Assembly (NCBI GenBank): GCA_964600075.1
Contig: CAZRIE010000118.1
Location: 1 to 12,918, forward strand
DNA length: 12,918 nucleotides
Source: CAZRIE01 sp964600075
GTDB taxonomy: Bacteria > Bacteroidota > Bacteroidia > Flavobacteriales > Flavobacteriaceae
Direction of reading: 5' to 3'
The position numbers and the translations under genes were made by a program. Below, in pieces: positions 1 through 6,302 of the stretch. Each line of letters begins with the position of its first letter. The stretch's first letter is position 1. The notes under the pieces are model-generated. The model saw only the letters and a program-made list of their open reading frames with translations, ran no database searches and was not told the origin of the DNA.

Positions 1-137
1 ATCGTAACACCTACCAGTATCGTGGACAGACTCTTTCCAGCCAGTGTATAATCTTTCGTGGTCTTTACCCGCTTTGAGGCCCAAAAACCTATGGCAAGTG
101 TCACTGCAATATATAGGAAAATGGATGCAACTAGCAT
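1..137 (-). CDS. Sodium:solute symporter (SSS family), N-terminal fragment
   Basis: The minus strand opens with ATG at 137 and reads 45 codons to the window edge without a stop. An in-frame TAA lies a few codons upstream, so this start is well bounded. The peptide begins with a hydrophobic helix (about residues 2-18, FLYIAVTLAIGFW), then a basic loop (SKRVKTTKD), then YTLAGKSLSTILVGVT. A first helix followed by a D-[YF]-x-LAG-[KR]-x-L signature is what N-termini of SSS/SLC5-type symporters look like, for example those for sugars, sialic acid or carboxylates. Known of the family: sodium-driven uptake across the inner membrane by 12-15 helices. The substrate cannot be told because over 90 percent of the protein is outside the window. 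It lies 101 bp downstream of the acetyltransferase gene on the same strand. Confidence 0.72.
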   Translation of the reverse strand, partial: MLVASIFLYIAVTLAIGFWASKRVKTTKDYTLAGKSLSTILVGVT

Positions 138-238
138 TGGTTGGTATGGTTAGATTTAAAGGTAGGAATTTAAAAATTTAAAGCGCAATAGCACAGAATT
201 TAGCCCATGGTTCCCCTAAATTTCATGTGGATTTGTGA

Positions 239-763
239 CTAGTCTTCAAAAATAACGGGATGATATATTTTTATAAACCGTTCAACATCTTCTGCAGAAA
301 GGAGGTTTGGGTAAGACATTAGCAGTAATTGCAAAGGGGAGTGGCCTTCCTGTATAGGAGGTACTTCATAATAATGTGGATTGAGTTTGAACCCGGTTCT
401 TTCGTAAAATTTTATTCTGCGTTGATTGATGGTGGAATGAGGCAGTTCAACTTCTAACAAAATTGGTTTGTCATTGTTTTTGATGAACTTTTCAAGAATT
501 AACTTTCCAAACCCTTTATTCCTTTGTTCTGTTGATGTGGCAAAATGTTCTACATATCTAAGTGTTTCAAAATCCCACCATAAGATAAACCCAATAAATT
601 GGTCGTTATTGATAACAATATCAAAATTATAGTTCCGTTTCGTCATAACACGGGCCTGGGCATCTTTTAATCTTCGCTCTTCCAAGGGAAATGCGCCCTC
701 ATAGAGTTCCCAAGCCATCGGGAAAAACGTATCTGAAATATTTTCTAGTTTTACTTGTTTCAT
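239..763 (-). CDS. GNAT-family N-acetyltransferase
   Basis: This is a 174-residue cytoplasmic protein of ordinary GNAT length. Residues 71-91 (VEHFATSTEQRNKGFGKLIL) fit GNAT motif A: a beta-strand, then a Q/R-x-x-G-x-G/A acetyl-CoA pyrophosphate loop (Q80, R81, G84, G86) and the following helix. Residues 117-126 (IKFYERTGFK) match the motif B region with the FYE-x-x-GF signature. The family transfers an acetyl group from acetyl-CoA to an amine. The acceptor here is not predictable, and the C-terminal tail (about 130-174) shows nothing diagnostic. The start is an ATG at 763, only about 38 bp after recognisable alcohol dehydrogenase sequence ends on the same strand. This suggests the gene was joined to, or came to lie against, the truncated dehydrogenase by a rearrangement. 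I see no functional link with the sugar genes to the right. Confidence 0.88.
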   Translation of the reverse strand: MKQVKLENISDTFFPMAWELYEGAFPLEERRLKDAQARVMTKRNYNFDIVINNDQFIGFILWWDFETLRYVEHFATSTEQRNKGFGKLILEKFIKNNDKPILLEVELPHSTINQRRIKFYERTGFKLNPHYYEVPPIQEGHSPLQLLLMSYPNLLSAEDVERFIKIYHPVIFED

Positions 764-800
764 TTGGTAGCTGTTCGTTACGGCAAATAGTTTGCAAAGT

Positions 801-1273
801 TAAAGCGACATAATTTACAGCATATTCAGAAAATCTGGAAACTCCGAGATGGTGGTGGTCGTATTCATCACCCTGATGAATTCGTTGATGCCCACCCAAA
901 AGAGTACCCATGCCGTTGGCCTGGGCTCTTTGTTCACAAAGGGCTACTCGCCCTGTTTGGCAATATTGGCAAACCCTACAAGAGGGCAAAAAAGCAAAAA
1001 CGACATGTTCGCCCACTTTCAATTTTTTTACACCATCGCCCAGTTCCACAATTTTCCCTGCAGCCTCGTGTCCCAAAACCATAGGTAAGGGTCTTGTAAG
1101 GTTTCCATCGATTACAGAAAGATTAGAGGGACACAATCCGGCGGCTCGTATTTTACGACCACTTCATTAAAAGCGGGAGCATCGAGCTCTACTTCTTCTA
1201 TTCTAAGAGGGTTTGACTTTGTATATAGCTTTTTTAAGTACATTTCATACAAGATGGCCGCTTTGGTTTTCAT
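801..1273 (-). pseudogene. Zinc-dependent alcohol dehydrogenase remnant (frameshifted, C-terminally truncated)
   Basis: From ATG at 1273 the minus strand encodes a typical medium-chain zinc alcohol dehydrogenase N-terminus (MKTKAAILYE... NPLRIEEVELDAPAFNEVVVK), but the frame then reaches TAA at 1112-1114 after 53 codons. The homology continues in the next frame: GLCPSNLSVIDG, the VLGHEAAG catalytic-zinc segment, the structural-zinc cysteines CRVCQYCQTGRVALC, and HHHLGVSRFSEYAV. Adding one A to the AAAA run (forward strand T4 at 1151-1154) restores VKIRAAGLC, so a 1-bp deletion explains the break. Homology stops at about 801, after roughly 155 of an expected 360-370 residues. The NAD-binding Rossmann half is therefore absent. 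The usual CHSD motif has become CPSN, a further sign of decay. It begins 12 bp after the permease stop codon, so it was probably the second gene of that operon. Confidence 0.85.
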
Positions 1274-1285
1274 TTGTTTCTATGC

Positions 1286-2665
1286 TTATTTATTAGGTGT
1301 AAATAAATTAGGGGAACTATCTTCACCTCCGTTCTTTAAAAATTTTTTCCCATACAGCAATAGCACTAAAAGTATTCCTGTTGCAAATGCCCAGCTGGCC
1401 CCTTTTGCCACTAACACGGCTGCTATAATACCTGCAATGCCCAAGTCTTTATGGCTTTTAGCTTCCAATACGCCAATTCTCACGCTTACAAAACCCTGAA
1501 TGATCAACGTAAGCGCCAAGGCAACTGCCAAAATTGGTTTTACCAAACTTACAATGGGCAATAACAACAAGCCCGTATTGGTTCCCCATCTAAATGAACC
1601 GCTCCCCCCGAAAATGGAATTCATTGCGTTTTTGCCCTGTTTATACCGTTCTACAATAACCACATGCATGGCTGCCCAAAGTGGGCCGCACATCGTAACA
1701 TCTGGCCCTATTAAACTCATGATACTATTTCGCCCACCAAAAATCATATGTGCCCGGTTGGGGTCGTAATCGATTTTTTCATCTTTTCTCTCATCATCTG
1801 CCTCAGCCAAAATAGCTTCACTTTGCAATACATCGCCAAACAAAACGATATAAGCGGCCAATACGGTGGGGATAGCGGTAATAAACATACTAAGAGAAGG
1901 AATGCCCACACCGAATATGGTATATTGGCTAAACAGCAACTCGAAATCGGGTTGGGTAATGCCCCATTCTATAACAGGCCAAGTCGATTCGCTTGCCAAA
2001 GGGGCTACAAAAACAGCCAACAATATGATAGGAAAAATGCCCAACTTGCGAATTAGAGCAAAAACCTGATGTTTTTGACTTAGCTGCACAAAATGTTTGG
2101 AGTAAATTAGATAAAAAGCGATACCCACCGTAATACTAATGGTATATGGAAATAAGTCAAACCTACCTCCCTCTTTGAACACAGTGGTTACTGCAGCAAT
2201 ACCTGCGCCAATAATAATTCCGGATTTAATCGATGAGGGAATCAAGTGTACCACTTTGGTAGCAAGTTTGGTAATTCCTAAAAAAATCGTCAAAATGCCT
2301 AACATGAGTTGAAAAGCCACTAGTGCTTTTACGCGTTCCGGGCCCATAGGAAAGGTTTGAACGTAAACGATGAGCAAGGGTATGGCAGGGGTAATCCAAC
2401 CCGGCACCACAGGATCACCCAATAGGTGGTGGGTAAGATAGAACAAGCCATTTAATATGACTATGGCCATAGCTGCTTCAAAAGGCATCCCCAATAATTC
2501 CATGATAAGCGGAATGGCCGCCAAATCTACCGCACACATTAATAAACCTTGGAAATAATCGGGCCACTCAAAGCGATAATGCCAAAATGGTAAACGAAGT
2601 TTGAACGGACCTAGGGGAATGAACGGAGCTTCTTGTCCTTCAGTACGGTTTTTCCAATTACTCAT
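1286..2665 (-). CDS. Multi-pass permease, probably NCS2 (xanthine/uracil)-like
   Basis: A 459-residue polytopic inner-membrane protein with about 11-12 hydrophobic segments, roughly at 38-60, 64-82, 93-105, 112-133, 148-163, 172-188, 206-224, 248-277, 315-338, 363-390 and 408-440. The layout, the motif HLIPSSIKSGIIIGAGIAAV (140-159) and the FGDVLQSEAI segment (276-285) before a charged loop (285-304) recall NCS2/SLC23-type nucleobase permeases, which import a substrate with protons or sodium. The classical NCS2 signature after the SGI-like helix is not obvious, so this is a divergent or separate subfamily and the substrate is unknown. The start ATG at 2665 is followed by a soluble N-terminal 30 residues rich in Pro and aromatic residues. 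The alcohol dehydrogenase remnant follows after 12 bp, suggesting a former transporter plus dehydrogenase operon. The upstream flank is shared with the divergent GntR gene. Confidence 0.6.
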   Translation of the reverse strand: MSNWKNRTEGQEAPFIPLGPFKLRLPFWHYRFEWPDYFQGLLMCAVDLAAIPLIMELLGMPFEAAMAIVILNGLFYLTHHLLGDPVVPGWITPAIPLLIVYVQTFPMGPERVKALVAFQLMLGILTIFLGITKLATKVVHLIPSSIKSGIIIGAGIAAVTTVFKEGGRFDLFPYTISITVGIAFYLIYSKHFVQLSQKHQVFALIRKLGIFPIILLAVFVAPLASESTWPVIEWGITQPDFELLFSQYTIFGVGIPSLSMFITAIPTVLAAYIVLFGDVLQSEAILAEADDERKDEKIDYDPNRAHMIFGGRNSIMSLIGPDVTMCGPLWAAMHVVIVERYKQGKNAMNSIFGGSGSFRWGTNTGLLLLPIVSLVKPILAVALALTLIIQGFVSVRIGVLEAKSHKDLGIAGIIAAVLVAKGASWAFATGILLVLLLYGKKFLKNGGEDSSPNLFTPNK

Positions 2666-3025
2666 TAGAGGGCTAAATGTGATTTAAATTTGTTTGTCAT
2701 AAAGAAATAGATTCGAATTTATAAAACATTTTGGTATTCAAAGACAATTGAGAAAGTCAATCAGGAATATCAACAAAAAGGAGGTTTCCAATGTTCTCAA
2801 ATCCGTAAAGTCTATGGTATCTATTATTCAAATTTGATGATTTACCATTTTAGACAAAACTCAAGTGGATGAATCGCTTTAAAATTAATTGTTTTGAGAA
2901 GAAACGGAATATATGTTTAAGCTAAATTTTACGCTATGGGTATTGTGCGACCTTATTTTTAGTCACGAGAATAAGTTCATAAGCGATTTCTTATATTGCG
3001 AAGACGAGGTATATTTAAATATAAA
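2666..3025. other. 360-bp intergenic region between divergent permease and GntR genes
   Basis: No coding potential is visible. The region is AT-rich and must hold the promoters of both the minus-strand permease and the plus-strand regulator. I see one candidate promoter for the regulator (listed separately). For the minus strand only a weak match (TGTCTTTG) exists, with no well-placed TTG. The open frame of the regulator extends back to a TTG codon at 2996, inside this region, but the ATG at 3026 is preferred. Confidence 0.6.
2889..2919 (+). promoter_or_regulatory. Candidate Bacteroidota-type promoter for the GntR gene
   Basis: TTG at 2889-2891 and TATGTTTA at 2912-2919 are separated by 20 bp. 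The Bacteroidota primary sigma factor recognises a TTG at about -33 and TAnnTTTG at about -7, so the second box matches 7 of 8 defined positions. Transcription would start near 2926, leaving a leader of about 100 nt before the ATG at 3026. AT-rich DNA yields such matches by chance, so this is tentative. Confidence 0.3.
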
Positions 3026-3763
3026 ATGATCAGCTTAAATCCTAAAAAGACATTAAAACTAGCCGAGCAACTTCACGAGCAAATTCTTGATTGGATTATT
3101 TCCGGTGAACTTAGGGAAGGTGATAAGATTCCATCCGAGAATGAACTTTGCAAATCTTTTGGAGTATCAAGACCTATTGTTCGTAAAGCCTTAGTGAAAT
3201 TACAGACCGAAGAACTTGTGGTCACCAAAAAAGGAATTGGAACTTTTGTACTTCATGGTCCACTGAGTCATCTGAAACAATTTGCATCAGCGAACGACAT
3301 TGCCGCATTATTACAAAGTCATGAAGTACGAATAGCGTTGGAAGGAGAAGCTGCATCCTTGGCTGCAATGCGAAGGTCTTCTGACCAATTAAAATACATT
3401 AAGGATGCCCTTCAGAAGATGCGAGAAGATTTTGATGCATCAAACCTTTCGGTTCCGTCTGATTTTGAGTTTCATATGGGGATTGCCGATGCGACCAACA
3501 ATGGAATTTTTGTTACATTATTGAAAAATCTTCATTTTGGATTGAGAAAGACAATGGTAATAACCCAAAGCCTATCAAGGGAGAGCGTTAAAAATCAAAT
3601 TGACCCTGATAGAAACCGTCACGTACTCGATGAACACCAACGCATACTGGATGCCATTGAAGTACAAGATCCCGAAGCGGCGCGCTTAGCCATGCGCTAT
3701 CATATTGCAAAAGTAAAACAAAGACTTATCAATATACATTCGGAAAAGAGTAGTGAAACCTAA
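3026..3763 (+). CDS. GntR-family transcriptional regulator, FadR/FCD subfamily
   Basis: A 245-residue DNA-binding regulator. Residues 9-77 form the GntR winged helix-turn-helix, with the usual A-E-Q-L..I..G-x-L..G-D-K-I-P-S-E-N-E-L, then FGVSRPIVRKALVKLQ as recognition helix and KKGIGTFV as wing. Residues 91-235 are an all-helical FCD ligand domain. D146 and H150 (DFEFH), H204 (EHQRIL) and H226 (MRYHI), the last two spaced H-x21-H, fit the metal-binding set that holds carboxylate ligands in FCD proteins. Known members respond to sugar acids, 2-keto acids or short organic acids. The ATG at 3026 starts just before the winged helix. An upstream TTG in frame at 2996 would add ten basic residues with no counterpart. 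It faces the RraA-like gene tail to tail and probably controls it and the BASS/enolase-superfamily genes (inference from position). Confidence 0.9.
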   Translation: MISLNPKKTLKLAEQLHEQILDWIISGELREGDKIPSENELCKSFGVSRPIVRKALVKLQTEELVVTKKGIGTFVLHGPLSHLKQFASANDIAALLQSHEVRIALEGEAASLAAMRRSSDQLKYIKDALQKMREDFDASNLSVPSDFEFHMGIADATNNGIFVTLLKNLHFGLRKTMVITQSLSRESVKNQIDPDRNRHVLDEHQRILDAIEVQDPEAARLAMRYHIAKVKQRLINIHSEKSSET

Positions 3764-3804
3764 AAAGGGAATAGAAAAAAATCAAGATTTGGTGCTATTG
3801 ATGG

Positions 3805-4509
3805 CTATAAGCTATTTTTCCAATTTTCAAAATCCAGTTTGTTTTCTTCAGAAGTAAGAGGGTATAGGCCAATTATCGAACGCCCTTCGCCTATTTTTTC
3901 CGTTACGAATTCTTCATAAAGCTCCATACCCTTTGCTTGATTGGCCACTTCGTCCGCTAAATGGGCAGGTATGACCATAACCCCGTCATCATCACCCACG
4001 ACTACATCACCAGGAAAAACCGCCACATCACCACAGCCTATCGGAACGTTAATGTCAAGTGCTTGATTCAAAGTCAAATTGGTGGGTGCCGACGGTTTTG
4101 TATGAAAGGAAGGAAAAGGCAGATTGGCAATGATACGTGAGTCTCTAAATCCACCATCGGTAACGACTCCGGCCGCACCACGCTTCATCAATCGGGTAAC
4201 CAATATAGATCCCGCAGATGCCGCCCGTGCACTTTTTCGACTATCCATGATCAGAACGGCACCTTCGGGGCATGTCTCTACGGCCACACGTTGCGGGTGT
4301 TCAGGGTTCCTGAATACCGAAATCTGATTTAAGTCCTCTCTTGCCGGTATATAACGTAAAGTAAAGGCCTCGCCCACCATGTTTGGTTTACCCAAGGCTA
4401 CAGGTTTAACATCCTGTATAAATTGATTTCTTAATCCTAACTTAAAAAGAATAGTTGCTATTGTCGGTGTACTTGTTTTTTGAAGCTGTTCCTTGGTGGA
4501 AGTTAACAT
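3805..4509 (-). CDS. RraA-like / HMG-CHA aldolase-family protein
   Basis: A 234-residue cytoplasmic protein that is full length for the RraA-like family (old Pfam name Methyltransf_6, though not a methyltransferase). Visible hallmarks are SAGSILVTRLMKRGAAGVVTDGGFRD (about 98-123), with the Arg122-Asp123 pair that binds substrate and the divalent metal, and the beta-strand block GCGDVAVFPGDVVVGDDDGV (158-177). The C-terminus ELYEEFV..IGEGRSIIGLYPL matches the subgroup found beside sugar-acid genes. Family members cleave 4-hydroxy-2-oxo acids to pyruvate plus an aldehyde or keto acid, or decarboxylate oxaloacetate. Only the founding E. coli protein is known for RNase E inhibition, so that name would mislead here. 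I do not see an acidic residue three positions after D123, which is part of the motif in characterised members. It is divergent from the transporter and convergent with the GntR gene, so it has its own promoter. Confidence 0.85.
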   Translation of the reverse strand: MLTSTKEQLQKTSTPTIATILFKLGLRNQFIQDVKPVALGKPNMVGEAFTLRYIPAREDLNQISVFRNPEHPQRVAVETCPEGAVLIMDSRKSARAASAGSILVTRLMKRGAAGVVTDGGFRDSRIIANLPFPSFHTKPSAPTNLTLNQALDINVPIGCGDVAVFPGDVVVGDDDGVMVIPAHLADEVANQAKGMELYEEFVTEKIGEGRSIIGLYPLTSEENKLDFENWKNSL

Positions 4510-4651
4510 GTGGATTAGGTTTCAATTAGAAAATACTTGTTTTGTAACTTATTTTAACATGATAATCGGTTAATAGTGGAAAGGTGGTAGAAATGCGGTT
4601 CACACTATTCTTATGATATTCAGCACCAATTATGGGGTGATGGATAAGTAA

Positions 4652-4667
4652 ATATAATTAATTATAT
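4652..4667. repeat. 16-bp perfect AT palindrome
   Basis: ATATAATTAATTATAT reads identically on both strands. It lies about 143 bp upstream of the RraA-like start and 230 bp upstream of the BASS start. It is pure A/T in AT-rich DNA, so chance is a serious alternative. A role as an operator of the GntR protein is possible but unproven. Confidence 0.35.
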
Positions 4668-4751
4668 ACAATCATGTAATATTTAGTTACAAGTAAATGA
4701 TTTTTGAAAGATATAATTACTTAAATTCAACGCGTCTTCACATTTTATTTA

Positions 4752-4771
4752 AAACCGAGAATTTCGGCTTT
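4752..4771. repeat. Short hairpin (CCGA / TCGG) in the divergent region
   Basis: AAACCGAGAATTTCGGCTTT can pair AAA-CCGA with TCGG-(C)-TTT around a GAATT loop. It is one of the few GC-containing dyads in this AT-rich spacer. It is followed by no long T run on the plus strand, so it is a poor terminator. An operator or leader structure for the BASS transcript is the more natural reading. Confidence 0.25.
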
Positions 4772-4897
4772 ATTGGAGGGCGTCACAGGCAAAATAAAAA
4801 CTTAAGATGAGTCATTGTCACGACTACCGTTGTAAATCCGAAAATATAAAATTGCTCATAAATTTTTAGGATTTTCGTAAAATATCAAGAGGCGAAT

Positions 4898-6232
4898 ATG
4901 ACTATAAAAAACGTAAACCGAAGTATTGGAAAGGCTATTCTGGTCATTTCAGGAATTGCTACGGTGGTTACGATTATATTGATTTTTTTAGGTAACATTT
5001 CCAGTACGGGAATTCCTATGCTCACTGCTTTTATTGCTTTGGCGCTATATGGCTATTTCGATGAAAAATACGGAAAATTAGCTTTTACCTTTTGGGTATT
5101 CGCCTTTTTGACTGCTGCAATGTACTACCCCTTTTTATTTACTAACTGGGGGTTTGACACCAAAATACTGGTTATTCCCATGCTTCAGCTCATTATGTTT
5201 GGCATGGGCACCAAATTAAGTTTGGACGATTTTAGAAAAGAAGTAAAGCGGCCTAAGGGAATTCTTATCGGTTCCATAATGGCTTTCACGATTATGCCTG
5301 TTCTTGCCGTAATGATTACAAAAGTCTTTAACTTTTCGCCGGAGATTGCTGTTGGCCTAATACTTATAGGGGCATGCCCTGGAGGGGCTGCATCCAATGT
5401 AATGGCCTTTTTGGCAAGAGGAAACATTGCTTTATCGATCAGTGTTACCACAGTAACAACGCTTCTCACTCCAGTAGTTACACCTTTGTTGATGAAGATT
5501 TTCGCGGACGAACTTATTGCCGTTTCATTTCTAAAAATGATGTTCTCCAGTTTTAATCTAATCATCGTACCTATTTCCGCGGGCTTGATTTGCAACAAGA
5601 TATTGTATGGTAAGTCACTATGGTTGCAGAAAGACCGAAATATAATTGTGTTGGGGCTGCTTTTCATTTCGGCCTTATTATGTTCTATTTTCATACGCTT
5701 CCCCGATGCTATTGGGGTATTAAAACCCGGATTTATTCTAGGTTTTGCACTTATGGCACTGGTTTCCTTTACAAAAGTGATCGTAAAATGGGTTAAAGGA
5801 ACTGAGAACTGGATGGACAAAATTCTGCCTGCGGTATCGATGGTATCCATTCTCCTTTTTGTTACAATTGTTGTTGCCCTTAATAGGGATAAACTGCTTG
5901 AAGTTGGGCTGCTGTTGGTTGCCGCCTCGGCGATACTTAATCTACTTGGCTTTATTTTAGGGTATTGGGGCAGTCGTGCCGTCGGGTTGTCCAGGCGCGA
6001 TAGCCGAACACTTTCAATCGAGGTCGCGTTAAAGAATGGAGGACTGGGCATGGGGCTCGCCCTTGAAGCCTTGGGAAACGCAAATGCAGCTTTGGCGCCC
6101 ATCGTATTTGGAAAATGGATGAATATTTCAGGATCGGCCATCGCCAATTATTGGCGTGATAAGCCCACAGGAGAAGAAGGGGAACAAAGTAAAGAACAAA
6201 TTGGTGAAACAATAAAACATATAAATTCATGA
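4898..6232 (+). CDS. BASS-family (bile acid:sodium symporter-like) transporter with N-terminal extension
   Basis: A 444-residue inner-membrane carrier. The BASS core runs from about 86 to 418. FGMGTKLSLDDF (101-112) is the conserved first helix hairpin. GLILIGACPGGAASNVMAFL (153-172) plus ARGNIALSISVTTVTTLLTP is the classic crossover segment (GACPGG..SN..) that coordinates sodium and substrate. IEVALKNGGLGMGLA (374-388) is the second crossover (E-[VT]-x-x-x-N-x-G-L). Known members import organic acids such as bile acids, pyruvate or pantothenate-type acids with sodium. The core is usually about 310-330 residues. Here three additional hydrophobic segments (about 12-32, 38-52, 62-82) precede it. 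The start is an ATG preceded by AAGAGGCG, a fair ribosome-binding sequence. The Tat-exported enolase-superfamily gene follows after 70 bp in the same direction, so they are probably co-transcribed and the carrier probably imports that enzyme's product (inference). Confidence 0.87.
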   Translation: MTIKNVNRSIGKAILVISGIATVVTIILIFLGNISSTGIPMLTAFIALALYGYFDEKYGKLAFTFWVFAFLTAAMYYPFLFTNWGFDTKILVIPMLQLIMFGMGTKLSLDDFRKEVKRPKGILIGSIMAFTIMPVLAVMITKVFNFSPEIAVGLILIGACPGGAASNVMAFLARGNIALSISVTTVTTLLTPVVTPLLMKIFADELIAVSFLKMMFSSFNLIIVPISAGLICNKILYGKSLWLQKDRNIIVLGLLFISALLCSIFIRFPDAIGVLKPGFILGFALMALVSFTKVIVKWVKGTENWMDKILPAVSMVSILLFVTIVVALNRDKLLEVGLLLVAASAILNLLGFILGYWGSRAVGLSRRDSRTLSIEVALKNGGLGMGLALEALGNANAALAPIVFGKWMNISGSAIANYWRDKPTGEEGEQSKEQIGETIKHINS

Positions 6233-6302
6233 CCTTGACGCTAACTAAGCAAAGGCCAATAATGGCCTTCAAACAATAGATCCGTTAATTTAAATCAACA
6301 AA

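Larger units (their letters stand above)
4510..4897. other. 388-bp divergent control region between RraA-like and BASS genes
   Basis: There is no convincing coding sequence. The region must contain promoters for both flanking genes and probably the operator of the neighbouring GntR regulator. I find no good TTG / TAnnTTTG pair on either strand. Structure that can be seen is an exact 16-bp AT palindrome at 4652-4667, small TTAC/GTAA dyads around 4675-4700, and a short hairpin at 4752-4771 (last two features of this region listed separately where supported). FadR-type operators are usually short inverted repeats, so these are candidates only. Confidence 0.55.

Noticed and set aside
699..1136. 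A 145-residue minus-strand protein starting at TTG
   Set aside because: Its start is internal to the dehydrogenase and its last 30 or so residues run into the GNAT gene in another frame. It is the shifted part of a pseudogene, not a separate small protein.
849..1170. Two overlapping plus-strand open frames of 79-86 codons
   Set aside because: They lie opposite the alcohol dehydrogenase remnant, whose homology on the minus strand is clear. They are reverse-strand shadows.
2996..3025. TTG start extending the GntR protein by ten residues
   Set aside because: The added basic residues have no match in the family and an ATG lies just before the winged helix.
3764..3804. Terminator between the convergent GntR and RraA-like genes
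   Set aside because: The gap contains repeated GCTAT words and A/T runs but no stem with good pairing. One is expected here by position but is not visible.
5185..6147. A 320-codon open frame antisense to the BASS gene
   Set aside because: Its peptide has no domain character and it lies wholly opposite a gene with clear family signatures. The composition is what the reverse of a membrane protein gene gives.
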